64,000 nt of DNA from an uncultured Planctomycetales bacterium (GTDB taxonomy: Bacteria; Planctomycetota; Planctomycetia; Isosphaerales; Isosphaeraceae), in the NCBI GenBank assembly GCA_903926465.1, contig CAIYJE010000095.1, positions 1-64,000 on the forward strand. Direction: 5' to 3'. This document shows positions 31,588 to 40,862 of the stretch, one piece after another. Each line of letters begins with the position of its first letter. Position 1 is the first letter of the stretch. Below the pieces are notes generated by a model, which was not told the DNA's origin, made no database searches, and saw only the letters and a program-made list of their open reading frames with translations. A program made the translations under genes and the position numbers.

Positions 31588-33918
31588 TCAAGGTCGGTTC
31601 CCGTGTTCAATCTTGTACGTCTGGCTGCCCAGGTTCACGGTCACCGGCTCTTCAAACGTCAGATACTGGTTCATCTCTGGCGTTTGCTTGCGAGCCAGTT
31701 CAAAGTAGGCATCGCTGAATTGCTCAAGCGTTTGGGCCTGCTTCTCTTGCTCGTCGGTCACCGTAGAGTCCACCCAGCGCTTGCCACGCTTGAAGAAGGT
31801 CTTGGAGCCAACCCTTCGCACGTTCTCGGCAACTTGCACTCGGCCCTGGGCATCTTCCGCAAAAACAGAGAGAGCGTTCGCAGCCGGCTTTGCCGCAAAC
31901 ATCGGTGCAGACATGGCAACAGAGCCGCCGCTGCTAGATCCAGCCGAAAGTGCAGGCCGGCCCCCCAAAGCCACCGGTCCGGCTGGCGCATTGGCCGGTT
32001 GGCGGCCCATACGGTCAACCAGGAACTCATCGTTTGAGCTGGCTCGGTCTGAGTTCAGGAACCGGCCCTTGGCGGCCCGCTGCGAAACGCCCGATGGCCC
32101 TTGAGCCTCATGAAGTTGCTTGAGCTGCTCGCCCGCTCTGCGCCTGAGGTCGGTCACCACATTCAAATCCACCCGCTCGTCCGCCAAAAACGAGGTGTAG
32201 GGGGTCAGAATTCCATACTTCTTGCTCAGTTCCACCAGTTCATCGGTCAGTTCTTTGCTGGCCCCATGCAGGTCGATCTGATCAATCAAGAAGCCCACCC
32301 TGCGCATAGCCCAAAGGGTTTCCGCAAACCGGTGCGAACTTCCCTCACCCTCCTTGGCCAGTTCGACCGGAAACTCATACCGCTTGGACTCGGAGCCAAC
32401 CTTCCCTTCCAGTATCAGCTTGCTGGGCCTGGAGTCTTTGTAACGGCCAACCCAGACCACCTGCCCCCCCTCAAACAGGTCAGGTAGATCGCGGGGGTAA
32501 GAGCGGTTCACGTCGACCCCTTCAAGCGTCAGCTTCAGGCTGGAAAGGACGGGGCTGGTGAGCTTCCTGAAGAAGCTGGAAACCTTGGCCTCAATATCTT
32601 CTTCTGGGCGAACGTAGTCGCTGGTGCCGCCGTTGCCGCCGCTGAGCCGATCCAAGAGCCGAGCGTTGACGTCATTACCAACACCAAACACGAACAGGCG
32701 GGCGTGCGCCTCATTGGCGGCGGCGGCATGCTGGGCGATGGTGGCTTCGTTGGTGTCGCCGGCCGTTGGCAATCCATCCGTCAGGAACAGAACGTAGCTC
32801 GGCCGTGACCGGTCCTGGACTTGCTTGAGCGCAGACTTCATCGCCTCATCAATGTTCGTGCTTCCGCCCGGATAGATATTGTCCACGTACTTCAAAGCCG
32901 CCGCTTTGGTTTCGGCCGTCAGCCGTTGCAACTCTGGCTGGTAGGTATCGACCCGATCATCGTAGGTCAGGATGTTGAAGGTGTCTCCCTCGCGGAGGTT
33001 CTCAAGCACAAACTTCAAGGCATTGCGTGCCTGTTCAATCTTTTTGCCGGTCATTGAGCCAGAGCGATCGAGCACGAAGATGACGGTCTTGCTGGGCAGC
33101 TCGGCATTTGCGTTTGAAACTTCCGGGCTGGCCAGGACCAGGGCATATCCGTCTTCCCCTGCGCTTGGGCGATAGCTGAGCACCGAGGCCCCCACCGGAC
33201 CGGAGGCCAGCGTGTACACGAGCAGAAAATCCGTGGTCGGTACCACGTTGGATTGTTCGGATTTGACCACGGCCTCACGGTCTCCGGTCCTGCTGATCTC
33301 CAGGGCCATGGGGCTGTAAATTGACTTGATAGGCTCCTGGCTCTCCAGACGCACAGCGATGTTCAGCTTCTGGACCGGTTTTTTCGTGTATTTTTGTGCG
33401 GTGAATGGATAGCTGAACTCCACGACATCGCGATTGCGCGGGCAGAGCCTGGTGTATCGAAACGTCACCGTACGATCAGCGCCCGGGGGAATGGGAAAAA
33501 CGGAGGTACGCACCAGCCCCTGGCCCATGTATTCGAGCAGTGCGGGGTCGCGCTTGGAGCGAACAATCTCTTCATAAATCTTACGCGCCTCGTCTTTGGG
33601 TAAAACCTTGGCGGTCAGTTCCTTGCCATCCACCAGCAGCACCATGTTCTGAATTGCCCCGTCGTCTGGAAGCGGAAAGAGGTATTCGGCGTCGATCTGG
33701 AAAGAGCCCGGGTTATGAAAGGTCTGGGCAATCTGAACCTCGGCCACCTGATCCTTGATCTTGGCGTCGATCTGGATCGATTTCACTTCATAGACGCCAG
33801 ACACTGGCACATTGGGACGGCGATCAACGATCAGGCCCTGGCCACGCGCAATCAAGGCCGGAGCCAGAAGGCTGATGGCTGATAGGCAGAGGCTCAAGGT
33901 CAAGCGAGTCCTGATCAT
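31588..33918 (-). CDS. Secreted VIT and von Willebrand A domain protein
   Basis: This is a 776-residue protein resembling inter-alpha-trypsin inhibitor heavy chains. GGAGG lies 8 bases before ATG 33918. The signal peptide is at 1-27 (LTLSLCLSAISLLAPALIARG). The VIT domain (about 35-170) has SIQIDAKIKDQVAEVQIAQT, FHNPGSFQIDAEYLFPLPDD and DEARKIYEEIVRSKRDPALL. The VWA domain (about 275-450) has a complete MIDAS: TVIFVLDRSGSMTGKK (DxSxS), YPGGSTNIDEA (Thr-equivalent loop) and FLTDGLPTAGD. Residues 590-690 are a low-complexity Ala/Ser/Gly-rich linker before a short conserved C-terminal domain (VGSKTFFKRGKRWVDSTVTD). Planctomycetes carry many such proteins, presumed to bind other surface proteins in a metal-dependent way. 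The function is inferred. Confidence 0.93.
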   Translation of the reverse strand: MIRTRLTLSLCLSAISLLAPALIARGQGLIVDRRPNVPVSGVYEVKSIQIDAKIKDQVAEVQIAQTFHNPGSFQIDAEYLFPLPDDGAIQNMVLLVDGKELTAKVLPKDEARKIYEEIVRSKRDPALLEYMGQGLVRTSVFPIPPGADRTVTFRYTRLCPRNRDVVEFSYPFTAQKYTKKPVQKLNIAVRLESQEPIKSIYSPMALEISRTGDREAVVKSEQSNVVPTTDFLLVYTLASGPVGASVLSYRPSAGEDGYALVLASPEVSNANAELPSKTVIFVLDRSGSMTGKKIEQARNALKFVLENLREGDTFNILTYDDRVDTYQPELQRLTAETKAAALKYVDNIYPGGSTNIDEAMKSALKQVQDRSRPSYVLFLTDGLPTAGDTNEATIAQHAAAANEAHARLFVFGVGNDVNARLLDRLSGGNGGTSDYVRPEEDIEAKVSSFFRKLTSPVLSSLKLTLEGVDVNRSYPRDLPDLFEGGQVVWVGRYKDSRPSKLILEGKVGSESKRYEFPVELAKEGEGSSHRFAETLWAMRRVGFLIDQIDLHGASKELTDELVELSKKYGILTPYTSFLADERVDLNVVTDLRRRAGEQLKQLHEAQGPSGVSQRAAKGRFLNSDRASSNDEFLVDRMGRQPANAPAGPVALGGRPALSAGSSSGGSVAMSAPMFAAKPAANALSVFAEDAQGRVQVAENVRRVGSKTFFKRGKRWVDSTVTDEQEKQAQTLEQFSDAYFELARKQTPEMNQYLTFEEPVTVNLGSQTYKIEHGNRP

Positions 33919-34085
33919 GGGTCATCCCTCCAGAAAAAAATGTGCGATTCAATAGCACAATCTTATGCCAATGCGGTGCCAGAGGCCGGTTCACCCGACT
34001 GTCATTCTGGCGATCACTCCCTGAATGAACACGATTGACCCCAAGTTTTGTTCCAGGGTTTTTCAGATATTTCGTCTGTATGGCG

Positions 34086-34119
34086 AATAAAAAAGGCCGG
34101 GTTTCGCTGGAAACCGGCC
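34086..34119 (-). terminator. Probable terminator of the VOC-domain gene
   Basis: GGCCGG and GTTTC (34095-34105) pair with GAAACCGGCC (34110-34119) with one bulged G around a 4-base loop. On the minus strand this is followed by TTTTTTATT. It lies about 40 bases past the stop at 34156. Confidence 0.8.
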
Positions 34120-34155
34120 GTTGGATGGAACGAGTTGGTCTGGGCGTAACTGGAC

Positions 34156-34539
34156 TCAGGTCTGGCAGAGGCCGATGAGGTTGCCGCAGGTGTCATCAAA
34201 CACGGCGATGGTAACCGGCCCGGCTTGAGTGGGGGCAGACCGGAACTGGACGCCCAGTTTCAGTAACCGCTGATACTCCTGGTCGATGTTATCTACAAAG
34301 AAGGCCGTGAACGGAATTCCCTGCTCGTGGAGCGCTTTCTGAAAGGTTTGGGCTGCAGGATTGATGTTGGGCTCAAGCGCGAGTTCGATTTCCGACGGTC
34401 CTTCCGGCGAAACTACGGTCAACCACTTGAACTGACCAACCGGGAATTCTGTTTTCTTCACAAAGCCTAAAATCTCTGTGTAAAACTTCAGGGCCTTGTC
34501 CTGATCATCCACCATCACGCTGGTCAACTTGATCTTCAT
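34156..34539 (-). CDS. VOC-superfamily (glyoxalase-like) protein
   Basis: This 127-residue vicinal-oxygen-chelate fold protein has two beta-alpha-beta-beta-beta modules. The first is IKLTSVMVDDQDKALKFYTE with FKWLTVVSPEGPSEIELALE; the second is IPFTAFFVDNIDQEYQRLLK with VTIAVFDDTCGNLIGLCQT. The N-terminal metal ligand His of typical glyoxalases is replaced (KLTSVMV), so enzymatic activity is doubtful; resistance- and dioxygenase-like relatives share this form. It is monocistronic with its own terminator. Confidence 0.88.
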   Translation of the reverse strand: MKIKLTSVMVDDQDKALKFYTEILGFVKKTEFPVGQFKWLTVVSPEGPSEIELALEPNINPAAQTFQKALHEQGIPFTAFFVDNIDQEYQRLLKLGVQFRSAPTQAGPVTIAVFDDTCGNLIGLCQT

Positions 34540-35148
34540 ACTTGCTTCCGCGGATTACCTTTGAAACCGGGTCAGGGACCATGAAACCGAGTGTAACCGT
34601 AGCCAACGGGTCGTGCGATGCCGATCGGACCGGGAGTCGGACGGTACCTGAATCCGTTTGCGAACGGGTGGAGCAGGGGGGGGGCTGCCAAGTTTGGAAC
34701 CTACTCAGCCGAATTCCTTGAAAACCTTCGGGACAAGTTGTCTTGAGCCGTGGTGGGGTGTTTCACGATAGCCCAGGTCGTAGCCATGGCAACCGGAAAG
34801 CACTGCAATACTTCTTGTTTTCAGGGTCTTGAGCCCTATCGGGGCGACCCAATAAGGCTTGAACCGTCCTGGAAGGCCAAGGACTTTTTTGGAGTCGTAT
34901 TTCTAAACCAGGGCTGCGTCCAGGGCTATCTTGAAACGGTCCTTCAGTCCTTGAAAACAAGACATTTTGCTTGCATCACGAAATTGGGCTGAATAGTTGC
35001 CCACGGTTGAATTCTTTCGAGACCTCGGCCAAAGTCTGGCGTTGACAGCCCCCGTGGTCCCGCATAGTTTATCTGGGCTACCAGGATTTTCCGACATCCG
35101 GACGAGTCGGCGTCGATCCGGGGACGCCCGGATTCACGGAACCAAGGC
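34540..35148. other. Intergenic region with an imperfect inverted repeat
   Basis: No gene is convincing over these 609 bases. CTTGTTTTCA at 34814-34823 is matched in reverse by TGAAAACAAG at 34952-34961, and the flanks extend the similarity to about 13 of 16 bases. Two related segments inside (GCTTGAACCGTCC, CTTGAAACGGTCC) also match. This may be the remnant of a small mobile element or a structured RNA. Confidence 0.35.
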
Positions 35149-36357
35149 ATGGCAGCCACGTTGGTCGAGGGACCGGCCATCACTGCTCGAACAGCCGCGT
35201 CACCACTCACACTGGTGGTTGCTGACGCTTCATGGTACTCCACGGCCCACTTGTTCGGCTCGCTTCAGCGGCCCGGCCTGTCCACGCTGTTACTTCAGTG
35301 CCTTGACTTTCGCAATGCCCTTCAGCGTGGCTGGATGCCCTGGCAGTGGTCTCGGCAACTTGAGCAACCTCGCGCTGGCCTCTGGCAGCAAGAGCTGGTG
35401 CTACCCAGCGGCTGGATGAAGACGTTTCCCCAGTGGGGCATGCGGCCGATCGGCCGAGCGGTCACCGATTGGCGGGCTCAGTTTGCCCCGCAAGGCCCAC
35501 TGGCGCTGGTGATGACGTACCCCCACTATCTTCATCTCAGGGATCTGCTGAGGCCCGATTTCACGATTTACTACAACATCGACGACTATTCCCAGTACTG
35601 GCCTCACCGGGCTGAAAATGTCAACCGCCTGGAGCGAGCCGCGGTCGAGCAGGCCGACCTCACGGTTTGCGTGTCCCGCAAGCGGGCCGACCAGCTCAGA
35701 GGTTTCGGAGCCAACTCGGCCGACCGTGTCCGGCACCTGCCTCATGGAACGCCCATTAACAGTGTGGCGCAGGTTGCCTGGGAGCAGCCAGCCCCGCCGC
35801 CCGCAGATCTGGCCCAGATCCCAGGCCCCTATCTCGGCTACATCGGGACCCTGGAAGACCGCGTAGACTGGGAATTACTGGATCAACTGGCAGCCGCCCG
35901 GCCAGATACCTCGCTGATCCTGATCGGTAAGCCCCACCGTGATTCGCCCGGCAGAAAGCCCACCTGGCAAATCACTCGCCGCCGCTGCCTGGAACGCCCC
36001 AACGTGCATCTGCTCGGCTGGCGACCTCAGCAGGTGCTGAACGACTACATTGCCGCCTTCCATGTGTGCATGATCCCATACCTGGTCGATCACCCGTTCA
36101 ATCAGGTGTGCAGTCCCACCAAGATCATGGATTACATGGGTTCTGGCCGGCCCATGGTCTCAACCGCCCTGCCTGAGTGCATGCTTCATATCGAGCGGTT
36201 CGATGTGGCGGGAACAACCGCCGGCTTCCTGGACGCAATCCAGGAGATTCTGAGCCACCGTACAGACGATGGCCGGGCTCAGCTTCGTCACGCGTTCGCC
36301 CTGGAAAATCGCTGCGATCGCGTGGCGGAACGCCTGCTTGGCCACCTTGGGCTCTAA
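35149..36357 (+). CDS. Glycosyltransferase (GT-B fold, GT4-like)
   Basis: This is a 402-residue cytoplasmic glycosyltransferase. The N-terminal half includes VADASWYSTAHLFGSLQRPG, LVMTYPHYLHLRDLLRPDFT and IYYNIDDYSQYW, the 'DDY' region typical of TuaH/teichuronic acid-type transferases. The C-terminal donor-binding half has PYLGYIGTLEDRVDWELLDQ, TSLILIGKPHRDSPG, RPNVHLLGWRPQQVLNDYIA and NQVCSPTKIMDYMGSGRPMV, whose Lys and acidic residues bind a nucleotide sugar. It probably builds a cell-surface polysaccharide. It precedes the MFS transporter gene by 158 bases on the same strand. Confidence 0.9.
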   Translation: MAATLVEGPAITARTAASPLTLVVADASWYSTAHLFGSLQRPGLSTLLLQCLDFRNALQRGWMPWQWSRQLEQPRAGLWQQELVLPSGWMKTFPQWGMRPIGRAVTDWRAQFAPQGPLALVMTYPHYLHLRDLLRPDFTIYYNIDDYSQYWPHRAENVNRLERAAVEQADLTVCVSRKRADQLRGFGANSADRVRHLPHGTPINSVAQVAWEQPAPPPADLAQIPGPYLGYIGTLEDRVDWELLDQLAAARPDTSLILIGKPHRDSPGRKPTWQITRRRCLERPNVHLLGWRPQQVLNDYIAAFHVCMIPYLVDHPFNQVCSPTKIMDYMGSGRPMVSTALPECMLHIERFDVAGTTAGFLDAIQEILSHRTDDGRAQLRHAFALENRCDRVAERLLGHLGL

Positions 36358-36515
36358 AGAACCGAGCAGAACGACAATTACCGGCAAGTCAGTTCTGGCA
36401 CGCCCCTTGCGCACGGGGTAAAGTTGGCTGATCCTCGCCAGTGTTGAGCCCCCATTCCCTGGGCTTCTCTCGCCAACTGGCTCGCCCCTGCCTGTTCGTT
36501 CCTCAGGACTCGCCC

Positions 36516-37739
36516 ATGAGTGCTCCGACGATCGCCAAGCTCTGCGTGATGATGTTCCTTCAGTACTTCGTCTGGGGGATCTGGTTACCGATCTTACCGC
36601 TGAAGCTCGGAACCCTCGGTCTGAACCCGAATCAGATCTCCATGATCATGGCCTGCTACGGCTTTGGCGCCATCCTCGGCCCATTCGTCATCGGTCAAAT
36701 CGCCGACCGTTACGTGGCCGCCCAACGCGTGCTTTCCGCGGTTCACATCATTGGCGGTATGATGCTCATTTATGCATCGACCCTGACCACGTACTGGCCG
36801 ATCTTCCTGACGCTCTTCATCTATTGCAACCTGTACATGCCCACGATGGGCCTCTCAAACGCCATCGCGTTCAAGGCGCTTGGGGAAGCGAACGCCAAGT
36901 ATTTTGCCTGGGTTCGGAACCTGGGAACCATTGGCTGGATTGCGGCTGGCTTCTTCTTCACCTGGTACCTCTACAACTTCAAGCCCGAAGGCGTGCTTGA
37001 GTGCTTCAAGCTGGCTGGGTACGTCTCTATTGCCTACGGCGTGTTTAGCTGGTTCCTGCCTCATACCCCGCCAACCCCTGCCAAGGCCACGGACCCTGTT
37101 GATAAGAAGTCGACCCTGATTGAGAGCCTCGAACTGCTCAAGAATCCGTCTTTTGCCGTTCTCGTCTTCACGGCCGGCGTGATCGGTATCATGCTCGCCT
37201 TCTACTTCGGTTGCGAAGGGACTTTCCTCACCGATAAGGTCGGGATCAAAGAGGAAGAAGTCGGGTCCTACATGGCAATCGGCCAGATTGCCGAAATGCT
37301 CGTCATGTTCCTGGTCCCCTTCGCCATCACAAAGCTCGGCGTGAAGAACACGATGATTCTGGGTGCCCTGTTCTGGGCGGCCCGATTCGGTCTCTCAATC
37401 CTGGGCCAGCCACAGTGGTTGATGATTTCGACCATCGCCTTCCATGGCTTCTGCTTCGGGTTCTTCTTCGTGGTCGCGTTCATGTTCGTGGACAAGGCTG
37501 CCTCGGCCGATATCAAGTCCACGGCCCAGAACCTGCTCGTCTTCGTGGTTTACGGGCTCGGTACGGTTGTGGGGAACCTCCTGGTTGGCCCGCTGCGAAC
37601 CGCGTTTGGGAACAACTGGGCGGCCATCTGGGCCGGCCCATTCGTACTGACCCTGCTCGCCATTGCGGCGTTTGCCCTCTTCTTCAATCCCAAGGAGATT
37701 GGCGAGGCAGAGAACCTCAGCGGCGCATCGCACCACTGA
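36516..37739 (+). CDS. MFS transporter, nucleoside:H+ symporter-like
   Basis: This is a 407-residue major facilitator protein with about 12 spans; AGGA lies 8 bases before ATG 36516 and the upstream frame (36441) is not hydrophobic. It opens with MMFLQYFVWGIWLPILPLKL, then ISMIMACYGFGAILGPFVIG with QIADRY (the MFS loop 2-3 signature), WVRNLGTIGWIAAGFFFTWY and, after a central loop (about 190-210), AFMFVDKAASADIKSTAQNL. The FVWG start and the loop match the nucleoside transporter/'NHS' subfamily that is frequent in planctomycetes, where it often imports sugars or nucleosides. The substrate is uncertain. A perfect 13-bp hairpin follows. Confidence 0.88.
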   Translation: MSAPTIAKLCVMMFLQYFVWGIWLPILPLKLGTLGLNPNQISMIMACYGFGAILGPFVIGQIADRYVAAQRVLSAVHIIGGMMLIYASTLTTYWPIFLTLFIYCNLYMPTMGLSNAIAFKALGEANAKYFAWVRNLGTIGWIAAGFFFTWYLYNFKPEGVLECFKLAGYVSIAYGVFSWFLPHTPPTPAKATDPVDKKSTLIESLELLKNPSFAVLVFTAGVIGIMLAFYFGCEGTFLTDKVGIKEEEVGSYMAIGQIAEMLVMFLVPFAITKLGVKNTMILGALFWAARFGLSILGQPQWLMISTIAFHGFCFGFFFVVAFMFVDKAASADIKSTAQNLLVFVVYGLGTVVGNLLVGPLRTAFGNNWAAIWAGPFVLTLLAIAAFALFFNPKEIGEAENLSGASHH

Positions 37740-37761
37740 CGTTCGAAAGCATGTTTCCAGG

Positions 37762-37790
37762 GGTCCGGGTGGATTTCATCCACCCGGACC
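37762..37790 (+). terminator. 13-bp perfect hairpin after the MFS gene
   Basis: GGTCCGGGTGGAT pairs perfectly with ATCCACCCGGACC across a 3-base TTC loop, 23 bases past the stop. The T tract after it is weak (TTCGGTTT), so termination is probable but not certain. It could also serve the convergent desaturase gene. Confidence 0.6.
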
Positions 37791-37914
37791 TTCGGTTTGC
37801 TAGCGGCCCGATTAAGCCTTCAATCCACGCAGTTTACCGTGGTAAGTTCAGCGGAGCCGGGCCAGGGGCGCGGTAAATACCAGAATTGGTGCCGCTGTCA
37901 GATGTGGCTGGTGG

Positions 37915-39417
37915 CTACCGGCCGGCAGGAAAGTCGCGGGCAATTCGGGCGGCCGTGATCTTGCCGCCTTGAACCACCATGGGTAGCCCAGGGCCAGGCT
38001 GAACCGATCCACCCACCAGGTACAGGCCTGGAATATCGGGCCTGTAGTTGATGGGGCGAAAGCTCCCTTGCAGCACGTTGTGCTTGGGGCTTAGACCATA
38101 AATCGATCCCCGGAATGACAGGAACTTCTTCTGCCAGTCGGCCGGGCCGGTAATGGTCATCGTTTGGATCGATTCTCGTAAGCCTGGCAGCCCCGCCTCT
38201 TCCAGCCGGTTCAGGATCTTCTCTGCAAAGCGTTCCTGGAAGTCGGCCGGTAAAGGATGCGCGGGGTCGAGCGCGGGCACACTGATCACGATGAACGGAT
38301 TGCATCCGCCGGGAATGGCGTCTTGGGGGTCGGTGTCTGAAGTGGTGTTCACATAAATGGGTGGATCTGCTGGATACTCTTTGCGAACAAAGAGTTCTTG
38401 GTAGACATGCTCAGACCCTTTGGTAAGCACCAGCAGGTGGTGCTTGAGGTTTGGCCAGGTTCGGTTGCACCCAAGCTGAAGCGTAAAGAACGAGACCGCT
38501 GGGTCTGCGTCCTCCGCGCGCAGGGCTTCTACCTCGGGAGTAAAACCTCGCCCTCCATGCAGCATTTGGTAGGTGGGCACGAGGTCGCAATTGGAAACGA
38601 TAATCTTGGCGTCGATGAATCCGGCCGAGGTTGCCACGCCACGCACTTGGCCCGTGGAATCGAGCTCAATTCGCTCAACATCGGTTTGGGTCTGGATATC
38701 GACACCGCGTTCACGGCAGGCTCTCGCGATGGCCAGCGGAATGGCGTGAACCCCTCCTACTGGATACCAGACACCTTCGCGGATGATGGTCCAGGGGATG
38801 ATTGCCAGCGAGGCTGGAGCGGTGCGTGGCTCGAAACCTGAGAAGGTCGGGAAGCCGTAGAGCAGTTCGTGGACTCTGGGAGACCGGAAGTACTGGTCGA
38901 GAAGGGCCGCGTATCCCAGGTTGGGAGAGATGGTGGCCGCCGAGAGCATTAACCGGGAGAAGAAGACCTTGCTCCAGCCGTCGATGATCCGGTCACAGTA
39001 GGAATGCCCAAGTCTGCGAGCAAACTTATCGACCCGTTTCATGAACCGATGCAGCCCTTCGCCGTCTGCCGGTTCGATGGCACCAAAGGCCGAGGCCAAA
39101 CCCGCTTCGCCAGCAGGCACGTCAATCGCAGTGCCATCACTAAGCACCACCCGGAAGGCTGGGTCCAGCCGCCTCATGGTCAGGTAAGCGTCTGGATCCA
39201 GGCCGCTCGCCTTGAATAGCTCGCGGTAAACCCAGTTCAAGACGATGATGCTTGGCCCCTCGTCCCATCGGAATCCAGCTTCAACTCGCTGGCTTGCCTT
39301 GCCACCAATCTCGGTGTGCCGTTCACACACCGTCACGTCATAGCCGTGCCGCCTTAACTCAAGTGCCGTTGCCAGGCCACCTACGCCACCACCAACCACT
39401 ACGACCTTCCGAGCCAT
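37915..39417 (-). CDS. Phytoene desaturase-like (CrtI/CrtN family) FAD oxidoreductase
   Basis: This 500-residue carotenoid-type amine-oxidase-fold flavoprotein has an FAD-binding N-terminus VVVVGGGVGGLATALELRRH, then VTVCERHTEIGGKASQRVEA and FRWDEGPSIIVLNWVYRELF. The conserved C-terminal FAD motif is PGLYLVGGSVQPGPGLPMVV. GSIYGLSPKHNVLQGSFRPI is typical of carotenoid desaturases/isomerases. AAGGA lies 10 bases before the ATG. Many planctomycetes make carotenoids, and this enzyme would desaturate or isomerise the C30/C40 backbone. No crtB-like synthase is nearby, so it could instead act on another polyene. It is convergent with the MFS gene. Confidence 0.9.
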   Translation of the reverse strand: MARKVVVVGGGVGGLATALELRRHGYDVTVCERHTEIGGKASQRVEAGFRWDEGPSIIVLNWVYRELFKASGLDPDAYLTMRRLDPAFRVVLSDGTAIDVPAGEAGLASAFGAIEPADGEGLHRFMKRVDKFARRLGHSYCDRIIDGWSKVFFSRLMLSAATISPNLGYAALLDQYFRSPRVHELLYGFPTFSGFEPRTAPASLAIIPWTIIREGVWYPVGGVHAIPLAIARACRERGVDIQTQTDVERIELDSTGQVRGVATSAGFIDAKIIVSNCDLVPTYQMLHGGRGFTPEVEALRAEDADPAVSFFTLQLGCNRTWPNLKHHLLVLTKGSEHVYQELFVRKEYPADPPIYVNTTSDTDPQDAIPGGCNPFIVISVPALDPAHPLPADFQERFAEKILNRLEEAGLPGLRESIQTMTITGPADWQKKFLSFRGSIYGLSPKHNVLQGSFRPINYRPDIPGLYLVGGSVQPGPGLPMVVQGGKITAARIARDFPAGR

Positions 39418-39523
39418 CCCGTTGAATCCTTTCGTGAGGTAACAGGGCTACTGCCTGATGGATCGATCAGGTCTTCTTGCAATTCATGAATGGGGTGCAC
39501 ACAGGAACAAACAACCCCAAGAT

Positions 39524-39573
39524 ACAGCCGGGGGCGGCTGTCCTACACGTGCAACCCAATTGTGAATGACTAT
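39524..39573 (+). repeat. ACAGCCG-family repeat, single-arm copy
   Basis: The sequence ACAGCCGGGGGCGGCTGTCC is followed by TACACGTGCAACCCAATTGT and GAATGACTAT. The first part matches an arm of the inverted repeat at 24572-24648, and the second matches the flank at about 24696-24723. It lies between phhB and the desaturase gene. Confidence 0.7.
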
Positions 39574-39580
39574 CGAAGCG

Positions 39581-39943
39581 TTAGTCTTTGAGTTTGATGG
39601 GAACCTTGTCGATTTTCGCGGCCAGAATGAAGTCATTCTCGGTAAGCCCGCCAACGGCGTGCGTCCAGACCTCCATCATCACGGTGCGGTATCCTGTGAG
39701 GTGCATGTCCGGGTGATGTCCCTCATCTTCGGCCAGGAACGCAACCCGGTTCAGGAACTCCATGGCGGCCATGAAATGCTTGCAGGTCCATTCCCTGTAG
39801 ATGCGGTGGCCGTGGGGAGAGAGGGTCCAACCCGGCAGCGAGTGCAACAGTCTCAACACGTCTCCCTGGCTGAGCAGCGGAACGCCGCCCTCGCAGGCCA
39901 GGCACTTCTTGGAAGCGAGCTCGTCGTGCATGGAAGGGGGCAT
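39581..39943 (-). CDS. phhB: Pterin-4a-carbinolamine dehydratase
   Basis: This enzyme dehydrates 4a-hydroxytetrahydrobiopterin, recycling the cofactor of aromatic amino acid hydroxylases. It has 120 aa; AAGGA lies 7 bases before ATG 39943. The family core is visible: LPGWTLSPHGHRIYREWTC, FMAAMEFLNRVAFLAEDEGH with the double-His motif GHHPDMHLTGYRTVMMEVWT, then HAVGGLTENDFILAAKID. No phenylalanine hydroxylase is in the window, so its partner is elsewhere or the role differs. The panB gene ends 97 bases upstream. Confidence 0.94.
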   Translation of the reverse strand: MPPSMHDELASKKCLACEGGVPLLSQGDVLRLLHSLPGWTLSPHGHRIYREWTCKHFMAAMEFLNRVAFLAEDEGHHPDMHLTGYRTVMMEVWTHAVGGLTENDFILAAKIDKVPIKLKD

Positions 39944-40040
39944 GATGATTTCCTTTTTCTATCGAATGGTTCAATCGTGACCAGGAGCTGGAATGTGCGA
40001 AACCGATGCCAGTATTTGCTTCGAATTGGCGTTTCAAGGA

Positions 40041-40862
40041 TCAGGAAAAGCTTTCACGGTCAGTTGGAAAGCGTCGGTGTGTAACGTCGTCTACATAGGC
40101 CCGAGCGGCATCTCGAATGGTTGTGGCAAGCTCTGCATACTTGCGTGCAAACCTCGGCTGGAAGGAATCAAGCATTCCAAGCAGGTCATGCAAGACCAGG
40201 ACCTGGCCATCACAGCCAACCCCCGCGCCAATTCCAATGGTCGGCACGGCGATTGCTTTGGTTACCTCTATGGCCAGCGGTGCGGGAATACACTCAAGGA
40301 CCACGGCAAAGGCTCCAGCGTCGGCAACCGCTCGCGCATCGTCGAGCAGGGCCTCCTGGTCTCGCTGAACCTTGTACCCGCCCAGGCGATGCACCGATTG
40401 AGGCATCAGGCCGATGTGCCCCATCACCGGAATGCCAGCATTGACCAGTGCCGAGATGGTGGGAGCGAAGGCTCGGCCCCCCTCCAGTTTGACGGCACGA
40501 CATCGCGTTTCTTTGAGTAGCCGGCCGGCCGCGCGAACGGCGTCGGTTACCGAGGGCTGGTAGCTCATGAACGGCAGGTCGGCCACCACCAGTGCCCGGC
40601 GGGCGGCGCGGGCTACCATTTCGGTGTGGTAGACCATTTGATCCAGGGTCACGGGCAGCGTGGTCTCGTGACCTTGCACGGCCGTTCCCAGTGAATCTCC
40701 AACCAGCAGGCAATCCACGCCGCCTTCGTCAAGCAGCCGGGCGGTTGGAAAGTCATAGGCGGTCAAAACGGAGATCGGACGCCCCTGAGCCTTCCAGCGT
40801 GCAAAGTCTGGGAGTGTGACGGGCCGGGTCGGTTCCGATGTTTCAGCCTTCGTTGTCGGCAT
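40041..40862 (-). CDS. panB: 3-methyl-2-oxobutanoate hydroxymethyltransferase (PanB)
   Basis: This enzyme makes ketopantoate from 2-oxoisovalerate and methylene-tetrahydrofolate, the first step to pantothenate and CoA. It has 273 aa. Metal and substrate motifs are ISVLTAYDFPTARLLDEGGV, LLVGDSLGTAVQGHETTLPV, DLPFMSYQ, AVKLEGG, PVMGHIGLMPQSVHRLGGYK, VLECIPAPLA and IGIGAGVGCDGQVLVLHDLL. All the usual blocks are present. It overlaps the end of the GT39-like gene by 20 bases and is probably co-transcribed with it and with the acyltransferase, although the three have no obvious joint function. Confidence 0.97.
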   Translation of the reverse strand: MPTTKAETSEPTRPVTLPDFARWKAQGRPISVLTAYDFPTARLLDEGGVDCLLVGDSLGTAVQGHETTLPVTLDQMVYHTEMVARAARRALVVADLPFMSYQPSVTDAVRAAGRLLKETRCRAVKLEGGRAFAPTISALVNAGIPVMGHIGLMPQSVHRLGGYKVQRDQEALLDDARAVADAGAFAVVLECIPAPLAIEVTKAIAVPTIGIGAGVGCDGQVLVLHDLLGMLDSFQPRFARKYAELATTIRDAARAYVDDVTHRRFPTDRESFS

